Assembly (NCBI GenBank): GCA_036389335.1
Contig: DASVQC010000032.1
Span: forward strand, 1 to 64,000
From: JAIVGV01 sp036389335
GTDB lineage: Bacteria; Acidobacteriota; Blastocatellia; Pyrinomonadales; Pyrinomonadaceae
Direction: 5' to 3'
DNA length: 64,000 bases
Shown: positions 25,830 through 34,838 of the stretch, piece after piece
How the letters are laid out: each line of letters opens with the position of its first letter
Position numbering within the stretch: position 1 is the stretch's first letter
The notes under the pieces: generated by a model
What the model was told of the DNA's origin: nothing
Database searches by the model: none
Seen by the model: the letters and a program-made list of their open reading frames with translations, nothing else
Made by a program: the position numbers and the translations under genes

Positions 25830-26402
25830 ATGAACTCAGGATTAGAAGTGTTCTTCACCGAGGTCAACAAGCCTTGGAGCAACGCCGATCCCGGCATCTA
25901 CCACGTCAACGTCTACAGCCCCGACGGCGTGGAGATCGTCGGCTTCCCCGCGCCGAACGGCTACGCCTCAATCGATCTCCCGCCCGGTCGCTACCTCGTC
26001 ACCGGCACGCTGACGGGCGTCTACGTCAACTTCGACTCGAACGAAACGCTCGTCAACGTCGGCTGCGGGCAGCGCGTCTGCGTGACCGTCATCCCGCGCT
26101 CGCTCCACTTCTGCGTGTGGTGGCTCTACGCCGCGCTGCAGGTCATCACCGAGCAGCCGAACTTCGCCCCGGAAGTCGCGGGCCAGGCCAAGGAGTTGGT
26201 CGAGCCGTTGCGGAGGCTGGAGAGGGCCATCCCCGCCAGATACCGCATGCTGCCGCAGCTCCAACGCGGGATCGAAGTGGTCAGGGGCGGCAAGCCTTTG
26301 CCGACGACCGACGTCAACGCGGCCACGACGAGGACGACCGCGACCGCGACCGTGACCAAAGCGGGCGGGACCAAGGGCGGCGCGCGCAAGGGTAAGAAGT
26401 AG
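25830..26402 (+). CDS. Protein of unknown function with a beta-domain and a Lys/Thr-rich tail
   Basis: The 190-residue product starts after AATGGAGG, a good ribosome binding site, and has no signal peptide. Residues 3-90 have a beta-sandwich pattern (GIYHVNVYSPDG, IDLPPGRYLVTGTLTG) like carboxypeptidase regulatory domains. Residues 90-155 are helical, with CVWWLYAALQVI and RRLERAIPARYR. The tail (about 160-190) is rich in Thr, Ala, Gly and Lys and ends KGGARKGKK, suggesting contact with nucleic acid or acidic surfaces. I do not recognise the family. It has its own promoter and terminator, so it is a single-gene unit. Confidence 0.75.
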   Translation: MNSGLEVFFTEVNKPWSNADPGIYHVNVYSPDGVEIVGFPAPNGYASIDLPPGRYLVTGTLTGVYVNFDSNETLVNVGCGQRVCVTVIPRSLHFCVWWLYAALQVITEQPNFAPEVAGQAKELVEPLRRLERAIPARYRMLPQLQRGIEVVRGGKPLPTTDVNAATTRTTATATVTKAGGTKGGARKGKK

Positions 26403-26463
26403 GGCCCGCGCCCGACCGGGCCCGGACGATTTTTCGGGCGGCGCTTCGGCCCGCCCGATTCGG

Positions 26464-26526
26464 GAAGCCCCGGAGGGGGCCGCGAGATTCACGGGGCATG
26501 AATCTCGCGGCCCCCTCCGGGGCTTC
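26464..26526. terminator. Perfect 28-bp hairpin between convergent genes
   Basis: The arms at 26464-26491 and 26499-26526 are exact reverse complements over 28 bp with a 7-bp loop. It separates the convergent ends at 26402 and 26618 and is a strong candidate for a bidirectional terminator. It is unusually long and free of mismatches, suggesting recent origin. A second GC-rich hairpin lies just upstream (about 26433-26458). Confidence 0.8.
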
Positions 26527-26617
26527 GATCCGTTTCGACGTGGGCTCTTACCGCGCCGCGGCGGGCGGGGGAGTTTGCGCCCGCGCCGAAGCTCGAAGCC
26601 GCGGCGCGTCAGACGCG

Positions 26618-26917
26618 TTACTTGGGCGCGGGCCCGGTGCAGCCGGGGGCGTAGAGGGCTTCCTTCTTGAGACTGATGATCGGGTGATCGGCGGCTTCGG
26701 CGTTGAGCGCGAGCCACTCGGCGAACTCTTCCGGCAGGGTCGCCTCCGAGAAGATCGCCTCGACGGGGCACTCCGGCACGCAGGCGTCGCAGTCGATGCA
26801 GGTCTCGGGGTTGATGTAGAGCCGGTCGGGCAGCTCGTGGAAAGCCTCCACGGGGCAGACCGCCGCGCAGTCCGTGTACTTACAATCGACGCACAGCTCC
26901 GTCACGACGTAGGTCAT
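26618..26917 (-). CDS. fdxA: Seven-iron ferredoxin (FdxA-like)
   Basis: This 99-residue electron carrier has two cluster motifs: Cys9, Cys12, Cys17 and Cys21 in CVDCKYTDCAAVCP, and Cys40, Cys43, Cys46 and Cys50 in CIDCDACVPECP. The N-terminal pattern is that of FdxA proteins that bind one 3Fe-4S and one 4Fe-4S cluster. A further Cys93 lies near the C-terminus. It follows the FHA gene on the same strand by 46 bp, but its redox partners cannot be inferred. Confidence 0.93.
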   Translation of the reverse strand: MTYVVTELCVDCKYTDCAAVCPVEAFHELPDRLYINPETCIDCDACVPECPVEAIFSEATLPEEFAEWLALNAEAADHPIISLKKEALYAPGCTGPAPK

Positions 26918-26963
26918 CTTCCGTCTCCGAATAAGTTGGGGATCGACTCACTCCGGAACGCGC

Positions 26964-27821
26964 TCAGCGCGGCTGAATCCGCAGGGTGAAGCTGCAGATC
27001 TCGATCTTGTCGTCGGGCACGACCTCGACCGCGTCCTCGCGCGGAATCTCGCGCCCGCCGACGAGGGTGGGGTTCCGCCCGTTGGCCTTCAGCCAGTACT
27101 TCCCGTTGCCGTCGCGCGCGAGCGTGGCGTGGACGCGGCTCACCTCCGGGTCGCCCTTGATCGGCAGATCGACGGCGACCGTCTTCGACCCGCGCCCGAT
27201 CGTGATGTCCGACTTCGCGATGGGCACGACCGACTGCCTGACGCCCCCGCGCCAGACCTCGACGGCGTAGAGCGCCTCGGGGCGCGCGCTGACGCGCGTC
27301 ACGTCCGACTCGCCCTCGTCGTCGCCGCCCACGTCGCCTTGCAGCGCGAGATCGGGCGTCGTGGCCGCGCCGACCTCCGCCGGTCGCGACGTGACCATCG
27401 TGTGGCCGCTCTCGGTCGCGTCCCACACGGGCTGGACGCGGAACTCGCTCTTGTTGAGCGTGCCGTCGACCCGCAGCTCGACGGCGAACTGCTTGGTCGC
27501 GAGCTGCGTCGAGCCGGAGATTTCGCGCGCGCGCTCCGAGAGGACGTGGAAGAGCCCCTGTTCGAGCCCCCTGCGCTTCTCGCCCTGCCAGTCCTTGTCG
27601 TCCTCGCTCGACAGGTAGACGATGTATTCGGGCGGGATGTAGGTGGGGCCGCCCGGCGGCGTGAACATCTCGCGCTGCATCACGCTCTCGATCTCGCGCG
27701 CCACCTTGACCAGAAACTCCTCCCAGACCCGCCGCGGTCGCGACTGCTCGTCCACGCTGGCGAGCGGGTCTTCGTCGATCTCGCCGTCAATCCACCTGCG
27801 TATGGAATCCAGTATGCTCAC
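26964..27821 (-). CDS. FHA-domain protein (FhaA-like)
   Basis: The 285-residue product has an N-terminal domain (about 30-105) like the one in mycobacterial FhaA, with WEEFLVKVAREIESVM and YIPPEYIVYLSSED. A linker of about 60 residues follows. Residues 190-285 form a forkhead-associated domain with ITIGRGSKT and EVSRVHATL, where the Arg, Ser and His residues bind phosphothreonine. It is probably a substrate or adaptor of the adjacent Ser/Thr kinase gene, whose stop or start region lies 31 bp away. It is cytoplasmic. Confidence 0.85.
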   Translation of the reverse strand: MSILDSIRRWIDGEIDEDPLASVDEQSRPRRVWEEFLVKVAREIESVMQREMFTPPGGPTYIPPEYIVYLSSEDDKDWQGEKRRGLEQGLFHVLSERAREISGSTQLATKQFAVELRVDGTLNKSEFRVQPVWDATESGHTMVTSRPAEVGAATTPDLALQGDVGGDDEGESDVTRVSARPEALYAVEVWRGGVRQSVVPIAKSDITIGRGSKTVAVDLPIKGDPEVSRVHATLARDGNGKYWLKANGRNPTLVGGREIPREDAVEVVPDDKIEICSFTLRIQPR

Positions 27822-27852
27822 TTCGCTTTGTTACCTCGCTTGTTCCGACAGC

Positions 27853-29448
27853 TTAGCGCAACTTCGTCCCGTCTAGCCAACCCCGATCGGCGCCTTCCGC
27901 GTCCGCGCGCTGCGCGCCGCGCAGCAGGACGTCCACCTCCGCCCAGTTGCCGTTCACCTGACGGATGCGGACGCGGGAATTGTTCTCGACCATGCCGATC
28001 TTATCGAACCTCGTGCCCGGCCCCTCGCGCAGGTTAACGTCCGTCGTCGTCGTCATCTCGCGCCCGACCTGCAAGCCCTGCTCGGCGGGCGCGCCCGCCG
28101 CGCCGCCCGCCGCCTGCGCCGCCGCGGGCGCGCGCTGCCGGCTGCGGACGGAGTAGTGGATGCCGAGCAGCAGGATCGCGAAGCCCGCGAGCAGGAGCAG
28201 GACGACGATCCAGCGCCGCGCGTGATCCTTGAAGAAGGAGTTGCGCGGGGCGGGCTGCGCGGCCTGACTCTGGCGCGGCGCGGGCTTCGCACCCTCGGCG
28301 CGCGCGGGCGGCTCGGCGGCGCGCGCCTGCGGCAACTGCCCCGCCTCGCGCTCGGCGGGCTTCGCGACCTCGACGGGCACGACGATGCGCGGTCGCCCCG
28401 CGCCCTGCGGCGCGCCGGTCCGGGCGCGCGTCGCCTGCGGCTCGAACTTCGCGGGCTGGGGCTCGGGCGGAAGCTCAGCCGCACGGGCGCGGGCGGCGAG
28501 GACTTGCGAGAGCGGGCGCGTCTCTTCCGAGGCGGGGAGCTGCGAGAGAAGCTGCGTCTTCGGCATCAGCGCCTCGCTCATCTCGTCCCAGAAGTCTTTG
28601 ACCGACTGGTAGCGGCGCGCGGGCGCGGCCTCGGTCGCGCGCCGCATCACGCGCAGCACGTGCGTCGCCCACGGCTGCGAGGCGACCGACTCCGGCAGAT
28701 CGCCGATGGGCTTCTGCGCGAAGCGGCGCGGCGCTTCGCCCGTGAGCATCGTGTAGGCGGTCTTGGCGAGCGAGTAGACGTCCGCCGCCGGGGTGAGCAC
28801 GCGCGACGAGCTGTCGCCCACGCCCGGATCGAGGGGGCCGGTTTGCAGGAGCGGGTGGTGTTCGGGCGCGGCGTACACGTCCGTGCCGACGCGCGTGATG
28901 CCGCCTTCGGAGGCTTCCAGCTTGGCGACGCCGAAGTCCGCGATCTTGACCACCTGACGATCAGCCGTGAAGAGCAGGTTCTGCGGCTTGATGTCGCGGT
29001 GGATGACGCCGCTGTCGTGCGCGTGCTGCAAACCATTGCTCACCTGTTCGAGGTAGAAGAGCGCGCGGTCGATGGGGAGCGCGTTGTGGCGGCAGAGGTC
29101 GGCCATCGTGCCGCCCGGCAGGTACTCAAGGACGAGGTAGTGGAACGTCTGCCCGGCGAGATCGATGGCCGTGCCGTGGCCGAGCCGGTTGATCACGTTC
29201 GGGTGGCGCACGCGGTCGAGCGCGATGGCCTCGTTGCGGAAGTTCTCGATGAGCGTGCGTTCGAGTTCGAGATCGATGGAGCCCTGGAGGAAGATGTTGA
29301 GCGCCTTGATGACGACCGTGCGCGGCGCGGCGCCCTGCGCGGCGAGATCGCGCGCGAGGTAGACCTCCGCGTAGCTGCCGCGACCGAGGCATTCGAGCAC
29401 CTCGTAGCGACCGTCGAGCCTGCACTGTTGGAGTTTGAGTTCGCTCAT
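27853..29448 (-). CDS. Ser/Thr protein kinase with a transmembrane segment and a C-terminal SH3-like domain
   Basis: The 531-residue protein starts with a Hanks-type kinase domain (about 15-295): glycine loop LGRGSYAEVYLA, Lys48, HRDIKPQN with catalytic Asp152, and DFG at 171-173. A Pro/Ala/Gln-rich linker (300-420) leads to one membrane helix at about 425-445 (WIVVLLLLAGFAILLLGIHY). The outer part carries a bacterial SH3-like domain (VNLREGPGTRFDKIG). Actinobacterial and firmicute homologues have PASTA repeats there; this one does not. With the phosphatase, RodA and PBP2 genes in the same run it likely controls cell-wall growth. Confidence 0.92.
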   Translation of the reverse strand: MSELKLQQCRLDGRYEVLECLGRGSYAEVYLARDLAAQGAAPRTVVIKALNIFLQGSIDLELERTLIENFRNEAIALDRVRHPNVINRLGHGTAIDLAGQTFHYLVLEYLPGGTMADLCRHNALPIDRALFYLEQVSNGLQHAHDSGVIHRDIKPQNLLFTADRQVVKIADFGVAKLEASEGGITRVGTDVYAAPEHHPLLQTGPLDPGVGDSSSRVLTPAADVYSLAKTAYTMLTGEAPRRFAQKPIGDLPESVASQPWATHVLRVMRRATEAAPARRYQSVKDFWDEMSEALMPKTQLLSQLPASEETRPLSQVLAARARAAELPPEPQPAKFEPQATRARTGAPQGAGRPRIVVPVEVAKPAEREAGQLPQARAAEPPARAEGAKPAPRQSQAAQPAPRNSFFKDHARRWIVVLLLLAGFAILLLGIHYSVRSRQRAPAAAQAAGGAAGAPAEQGLQVGREMTTTTDVNLREGPGTRFDKIGMVENNSRVRIRQVNGNWAEVDVLLRGAQRADAEGADRGWLDGTKLR

Positions 29449-29495
29449 CTGCCCGCGCGCCGAATCTTCACGCCCCGACTCTTAGATGCAAACGG

Positions 29496-31058
29496 TTACT
29501 GCGGCGTCGGCGTCGTCGCCGACGGCGGGCCCGGCGAGGCGGACGCGGACGCGCTCGGCGAGGCGGACGCGCCCGCCGGGACGCCCTCGATGAGGGAGCC
29601 GAGCGACTCGGTCGCCTCCCTCATCGCCACGCCGTCGCCGCCCTTCAGCGCGGCGGCGGCGAGCGCGAGCCGCGTATCGACCGCGACGGCGTCGCGCGGC
29701 GAGCCGCCCGCGCCCATCTTCTGCTCGGCGAGCCTGAGCGCGACGATGGCGTCCTGATGCTTGCCGGAGAGCAGCAGGGAGCGACCGTAGAGCGAGAGGA
29801 AGACGGGATCGGTCGAGTCGAGAGGCTTGCCGCCGTTCTCGCCCGCCATCCGGCTCATCTCAGCCGCGGGGGAGGCGTCAACCTGCCGCCGCAGCGATTC
29901 GTAGATCGCCCCGGCGGGCGTGGGCGTCGGCGTCGGCGTCGAGATCGTCAGCGGCTCGGCCCGCGCCGACTTCTCCTGCTGGTAGCGCAGCCCGCCGTAG
30001 AAGGCCGCCGCGCCGACGACTAAGAGCAACAGGATCGTGCCGAGCCACCCGCCCGCGCGGCCCGTCGGGCCCGGGGGGACGACGACCGGCTGCGTCTCGA
30101 CCGTGTCGGCCTCGCGCAGCTCGCCCGAGATGCGCGACCTCGTCGGCGCGGGCGTGTCGGCTGACGGGTTCGGGGCGTCGAACGGCCTCGTCAGGTTCGA
30201 CGAAGCGGCGGCCACGACCGCCGTCGCGCCGGCGGCCTTCGCGTTGCGCTCCGTGACGAGCGTCGCGTCGTCGTCGCGCGCTTCGTCGCCCGCCGCGCGC
30301 GACGCGCGCCCGCCCGAGCGGACGACGACCGCCGTCAGATTGTCCTCGGCCCCGCGCTCGAAGCAGCGCCGCTTCATCTCCTCGCACGCGGCTTCGAGCG
30401 GCCCTTCGGCGCGCAGGAGCGCGCTCAGCTCGGCGTCGGAGAGGTGGCGCGTGATGCCGTCCGAGCAGAGCAGGAAGACGCTGCCGTCCTCGAACTCGAA
30501 GGTCTTGAGATCGACCTCGACGGAAGCCTCCGCGCCGAGCGCGCGGCTGATGACGTTGCGGCTCGGGTGGTTGGCCGCCTGCTCCGCCGTCATGCGACCG
30601 GCCCTGACCTCCTCTTCGACGACGGAGTGATCGTCGGTCTCGCGGTGGAGCTTGCCGCCGGCGTCGAGGCGGTAGAGGCGCGAGTCGCCGACGTGCCCGA
30701 CGGTGGCGCGGTTGCCGTCGAGGTGGAGCGCGACGACGGTGGTCGCCATCGAGGCGAGGTCTTTGTGCTCGCGCGCCATCTGGTGGATCGAGGCGTTGGC
30801 GCGCTGGATGGCGATCTCCATCAGGTCTTCGGCGTCGTCGCCCGCCCGGTGGTGGCGGAACGCCTCGTCGAGGACTTCGACCGCCGTCTTCGACGCGACC
30901 TCGCCCGCGTTCGCCCCGCCCACGCCGTCGGCGACGACGAAGATGCGCCGCCCGGCGTCGAGCAGGAAGGAGTCCTCGTTGTGCGGTCGCTTCTCGTTCA
31001 GACCGCGATCCGAGACCGAGGCGGTCTCAAGGATCGGTTGCGACGATGCTTCACTCAT
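29496..31058 (-). CDS. PP2C-type Ser/Thr phosphatase with a membrane anchor
   Basis: Residues 10-250 of this 520-residue protein form a PP2C domain: SDRGLNEKRPHNEDSFLLD, FVVADGVGGANAGEVAS, VGHVGDSRLYRL, LLCSDGIT and AEDNLTAVVV supply the metal ligands. A variable region leads to one membrane helix at about 335-355 (ILLLLVVGAAAFYGG). The outer domain (370-500) may contain one TPR-like pair. It should dephosphorylate targets of the neighbouring kinase. It overlaps the end of the RodA gene by 4 bp (ATGA type), so the two are translationally coupled. Confidence 0.92.
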   Translation of the reverse strand: MSEASSQPILETASVSDRGLNEKRPHNEDSFLLDAGRRIFVVADGVGGANAGEVASKTAVEVLDEAFRHHRAGDDAEDLMEIAIQRANASIHQMAREHKDLASMATTVVALHLDGNRATVGHVGDSRLYRLDAGGKLHRETDDHSVVEEEVRAGRMTAEQAANHPSRNVISRALGAEASVEVDLKTFEFEDGSVFLLCSDGITRHLSDAELSALLRAEGPLEAACEEMKRRCFERGAEDNLTAVVVRSGGRASRAAGDEARDDDATLVTERNAKAAGATAVVAAASSNLTRPFDAPNPSADTPAPTRSRISGELREADTVETQPVVVPPGPTGRAGGWLGTILLLLVVGAAAFYGGLRYQQEKSARAEPLTISTPTPTPTPAGAIYESLRRQVDASPAAEMSRMAGENGGKPLDSTDPVFLSLYGRSLLLSGKHQDAIVALRLAEQKMGAGGSPRDAVAVDTRLALAAAALKGGDGVAMREATESLGSLIEGVPAGASASPSASASASPGPPSATTPTPQ

Positions 31059-32770
31059 TCAACCGCCTCCGGAATTTTGATTGAGTCGCCCGCGGGCGCG
31101 ACGACGCTGCGGAAGCGTTCGGGCGGGCGGGCGGCCTGCGCGTCGCGCGAGTTGCGGTGCGAGAAAGCCAGCAGCATGCCGAGCATGGCGAAGCTCGTGA
31201 TGAGGCTGAAGCCGCCGTGCGAGACGAAGGGCAGGGTGATGCCGGTCATCGGCAGCGCGCGCGTGATGCCGCCGATGTTGACGAGCGCCTGGAAGCCGAT
31301 GAAGGCCGTCAGCCCCGCCGCGCAGAGCTTCGTGAACATGTCGCGCGCGTCGATGGCCGTGCGCACGCCCGCCGCCACGAAGACGATGAGCGCGAGGATG
31401 ACGACCGCCCCGCCGACGAGCCCCAACTCCTCGCCGATGGCCGCGTAGATGTAGTCGGAGTCGGCCACGGGGATCACCTCGGCGAAGCCCAGGCCCAAGC
31501 CCCGGCCCGTCGTGCCGCCCGAGGCGATGCCGAAGGTGGCCTGCGAGGGCTGGAAGGCGATGCGGTCGAACCACACGTCGACGTTGACGGTCTTCTGCAT
31601 CGCGGGGCTCTGCTCGGCCAACTCCTTCATGCGCGCGTCGTGCGAGATGGCGTCCTCGTAGTCCTTCTTCCACCAAGCGGTGTCGGGCGACGGCGGATCG
31701 AAGCCGTCGAGCCAGAGGTGGAAGCGCTGCTTGATGCGCGACGGCAAGGCGGCCTGCACGGGCTTGGAGAGCGCGGGCAGCAGCGGCACCTTCTCCTGCA
31801 CGCTCGGCGGCAGAGACCCGGCGACGAGCACGCCGATGACGAGCACGACCGAGCCGACGAAGACTAAGAGCTGCGGCCACCTTCTGACCGCGACGAGGTA
31901 GAGCGTCGCGTAGGCCCCGCTGAAGACGAGCATCTGCCCGAAGTCCTGCAGGACGAAGAAGGGCAGGAAGGGGATGACGGCCATCACGAGCAGCGGCACG
32001 ATGGCCTGCGCGCGCGGCAGGCCCCAGTAGGTCTTGGCGAGATCGCGGTAGTAGGCCGTGAGGATGCCGGCGAAGCCGAGGAGGAAGGGAATCTTCGAAG
32101 GCTCCCACGGCGTCATGTTGCCGAGCGCCTTGCCCGCGCTCGACGTGGCGACCGCCGCGCCGAGGGGGACGAGCGTGGCGAGCACGACGATGAAGCTGTG
32201 GCGCTGCACCCAGTCGAGGAAGCCGTCGCGCACGCAGGCCCAGTAGGCGCAGGCCATCGCGAAGAAGGCGAGGATGGGGATCCACGTGTAGAGCGACGTG
32301 ACGGCGCTCGTGGCGGTGATGTTGGAGCGGCGCGCGATCTGCGGCGCGAGCTGCGCCTGCGCCTGCGCCTGATCCGCCGAGTAGCCCATGAACTGCTTCT
32401 TGTCGGGGCCGTAGAACTGGTTGACGAACCGCTGGCGCAAGACCTGCGTCTTCTCGGCGCGCGCCTCGGCCTTGTTGCGCGAGTTGTACTCCGGGTCGCT
32501 GTAGAGCCGGTATTGCACCAGCGCGCCGAGCGAGAAGAGGAGCACGGCGGTCGTGTAGAGCACCCAGTTGCCCTGAAACTTCATCCGGCGCGAGAGCCAG
32601 AAGAGCATGAAGAAGACGGGGACGTAGAGGAACAGATCGCGCACCGCCCCGACGAGCGTCGGCTCGAAGCCGCGCAGGAGCGCCGCGCGGTAGACGGCGT
32701 AGTAGCCCGCGACCTGAAAGCCGAAGATGAGCAGCAGCGCCACGAGGTGCGACGAAGCACGGTTCTTCAT
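31055..32770 (-). CDS. rodA: RodA/FtsW-family peptidoglycan glycosyltransferase
   Basis: This 571-residue SEDS protein polymerises lipid II glycan strands together with its partner PBP. Many hydrophobic helices are spread over the whole length. Family signatures include KIPFLLGFAGILTAYY, LQDFGQMLVFSGAYA, GLGFAEVIPVADSDYIYAAIGEELG (cited as GLGFAEVIPVADSDYIYA) and GITRALPMTGITLPFVSHGG. Residues about 95-160 carry an extra-cytoplasmic loop larger than in E. coli RodA. The pbpA gene lies directly upstream, the usual SEDS/PBP pairing. Confidence 0.93.
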   Translation of the reverse strand: MKNRASSHLVALLLIFGFQVAGYYAVYRAALLRGFEPTLVGAVRDLFLYVPVFFMLFWLSRRMKFQGNWVLYTTAVLLFSLGALVQYRLYSDPEYNSRNKAEARAEKTQVLRQRFVNQFYGPDKKQFMGYSADQAQAQAQLAPQIARRSNITATSAVTSLYTWIPILAFFAMACAYWACVRDGFLDWVQRHSFIVVLATLVPLGAAVATSSAGKALGNMTPWEPSKIPFLLGFAGILTAYYRDLAKTYWGLPRAQAIVPLLVMAVIPFLPFFVLQDFGQMLVFSGAYATLYLVAVRRWPQLLVFVGSVVLVIGVLVAGSLPPSVQEKVPLLPALSKPVQAALPSRIKQRFHLWLDGFDPPSPDTAWWKKDYEDAISHDARMKELAEQSPAMQKTVNVDVWFDRIAFQPSQATFGIASGGTTGRGLGLGFAEVIPVADSDYIYAAIGEELGLVGGAVVILALIVFVAAGVRTAIDARDMFTKLCAAGLTAFIGFQALVNIGGITRALPMTGITLPFVSHGGFSLITSFAMLGMLLAFSHRNSRDAQAARPPERFRSVVAPAGDSIKIPEAVE

Positions 32771-32801
32771 AGGCGAAAGAGACTCCCCCTTGAGATCGTT
32801 T

Positions 32802-34724
32802 TCACTGCCGCGCGGCGATGCGCTGCGCCGGGCTCGCCGCGGGCTTCGGCGTCGGCTGGCGGCGCGGCTGCGGCTGCCGCTGCACCGGCGCGGGCTGGCC
32901 CTGCTGGCCCGCCGGGTTGCCGGCCTGGCCGAGCAGGCCGAGGTCGCGCGCCTTCAAAACTATCGCGGCGGCGATCGGCGCGGCGGCCTTCGCGCCGTAC
33001 CCGCCGCCCTCGACGATGACGGCGATGGCGAGCTGCGGGTATTCGAGCGGCGCGATGCAGAGGAACCAACTGTCGATGCGCTTCTTCTCGCGGTCGATGA
33101 CGATCTCCTCGTACTCGCGTATGACGTTGCCGCGCCGGTCTTTCTCCACGCGCTTGACGGTCTTCGGCTCGCCCGTCTTCGGATCGTAGACGGGCACCTC
33201 CTTTTCAGCCGTGCCGGTCTTGCCGCCCGTCGAGATGCCCTGCGACGTGACGGTGTTGGCGAAGACCGAGGTCGCCGTGCCTTCCGGCCCCTGCGTGACG
33301 AGCCCCATGATGCGGCGCATCTGCGCCGCCTGCTCGGGCCGCAGGATTTGGTTGAAGACGGCGGGCGGCTGGTTGAGTTCCAGCTTCGGCTTCATCAGCT
33401 TGCCTTCGAGGTTCGCCACCGTCGACGCGACCATCGCCATCTGGATCGGGGTCATCTGCCCGGCGTAGCCCTGCCCGAAGCCTTCGAGCGCGAGATCGTA
33501 GCGCCTGATCTTCGGGTTGGTGACGATGGCCGCCTCGGAGGGCGCGAGCGCGCGGGCGAGCGACGGCGCGCTGACGTTCCAGATGTCGGGCCGCCGGCGG
33601 CCCCGCGTCGTGTCCGCCGGGTCGTCGTAGGTTCCGATGCCGAGCAGTTGCGCCGCCTGCTTCAGGCGTTCCGGCCCGAGTTGCAGCGCCAGTTGTGCGA
33701 AGTACTGGTTGCAGGAGACCTCGTAGGCGCGGTCGATGCCGACGCGGCCATGAACCTCGCCCGTGCCGCCGCTATCGAAGATGGGGGGCGACCCCTGCGC
33801 GGCGTAGAAGCCCGCGCTGCTGCAAGTGAACTGCGCGCCCTCCGCGCCGCTGAGGAACGCCGCGATGGAGACGACGGTCTTGAAGGTCGAGCCGGGGATG
33901 TAGAACTCGCGCAGCGCGCGGTTGACGAGCGGGCGGTCGCGCTTGTTGACGTTCAGCTTGATCCAGTTCGCCTCGTCCTGCACCTCCTCGATGGTGTAGG
34001 TCGGGTTGCTGTACATCGCCAGCACCTCGCCGGTCTGCGGGTTCAAGACGACGACCGCGCCGTGCCTGTCCTTCAACTGCTCGACCGCGGTTTTTTGCAG
34101 CTCGCCGCTGATCGTGAGCTGCACGTCGAGGTTCGCGGGCAGCTTCACGTCGTGCCCCATCGCCACGTCTATCGCCTCGGGCACGGCCTGACTCGACGCG
34201 CCGAAGAGCGCGCGCTCAAGGCCGGGGTCGCCGCGCTCCGAGCCCAAGAGCTGCGCCATCTCGCGGTCGAGCGGGTACTCGCGCTCGATCTTGCCGTCGG
34301 GCTCCCGCCGGTAGAGCGCGATGGCGTTTTCCAGCTTGCCCGTGCGGTCGAGTATCCAGCCGCGCAGGGTCGACTCGGCGAGCCTGCGGTTGCGGAGGTC
34401 TTTGTAGGACAACTCCTGAAAGCGGTCGTTCGTCTCCGGCGCGTAGCGCGCCCAGTAGACGTGGAAGCCGAAGACGGTGAGCGCGAGCACGACGAAGAGC
34501 CAGCGCAGCGCGTAGAGCCCGCGGTTGGTCGAGGTCGCGCCGAGCCGCTGGCGGACTTCCGCCGGCATGTCGGCGGGCGCGACCGACGAGAGCGCCGAGC
34601 GCCTGCGCCGCATCCCGCGCACGAGCCCCACGCCGAGCCACAGGATCATCAGCGCCAGCCCCGCCGTGTAGATCAGGCTGAGCGTCGCGGGCTGCTTTTC
34701 GGGAACCACTTCGAGCAGGAACAT
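32802..34724 (-). CDS. pbpA: Class B penicillin-binding protein (PBP2/PbpA type)
   Basis: The start at 34724 gives MFLLEVVPEKQ and follows GAGG; an upstream in-frame ATG at 34760 lies inside a heptad repeat. The 640-residue transpeptidase has a first membrane segment at about 13-33 and a second at about 75-95. The catalytic motifs are SxxK with Ser279 (PGSTFKTVV), SCN (YEVSCNQYF) and KTG (STGGKTGTAEKE). The C-terminus is Pro/Gln-rich. It cross-links peptidoglycan with the RodA encoded next, 31 bp downstream. A glycine-rich segment (GGGYGAKAAAPI) precedes the tail. Confidence 0.93.
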   Translation of the reverse strand: MFLLEVVPEKQPATLSLIYTAGLALMILWLGVGLVRGMRRRRSALSSVAPADMPAEVRQRLGATSTNRGLYALRWLFVVLALTVFGFHVYWARYAPETNDRFQELSYKDLRNRRLAESTLRGWILDRTGKLENAIALYRREPDGKIEREYPLDREMAQLLGSERGDPGLERALFGASSQAVPEAIDVAMGHDVKLPANLDVQLTISGELQKTAVEQLKDRHGAVVVLNPQTGEVLAMYSNPTYTIEEVQDEANWIKLNVNKRDRPLVNRALREFYIPGSTFKTVVSIAAFLSGAEGAQFTCSSAGFYAAQGSPPIFDSGGTGEVHGRVGIDRAYEVSCNQYFAQLALQLGPERLKQAAQLLGIGTYDDPADTTRGRRRPDIWNVSAPSLARALAPSEAAIVTNPKIRRYDLALEGFGQGYAGQMTPIQMAMVASTVANLEGKLMKPKLELNQPPAVFNQILRPEQAAQMRRIMGLVTQGPEGTATSVFANTVTSQGISTGGKTGTAEKEVPVYDPKTGEPKTVKRVEKDRRGNVIREYEEIVIDREKKRIDSWFLCIAPLEYPQLAIAVIVEGGGYGAKAAAPIAAAIVLKARDLGLLGQAGNPAGQQGQPAPVQRQPQPRRQPTPKPAASPAQRIAARQ

Positions 34725-34732
34725 AAGACCTC

Positions 34733-34838
34733 GTGACAAGTGACAGGTGACAGGTGACAAGACGTAAACCGTGAACCGTGACGGGCGACAGGTGAAAACC
34801 TTTCTTCCTTGTCACCCGTCACCTGTCACTTGTCACGG
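34733..34838. repeat. Heptad palindromic element, GTGACAG word
   Basis: Left-arm words run from 34733 to 34793 and the inverted words from 34809 to 34838. On the minus strand it lies between the FHA gene, whose stop codon is inside the element, and the pbpA start. Confidence 0.85.

Noticed and set aside
26464..26526. Terminal inverted repeats of an insertion sequence
   Set aside because: The arms are only 7 bp apart, with no transposase between them, which fits a hairpin and not a mobile element.
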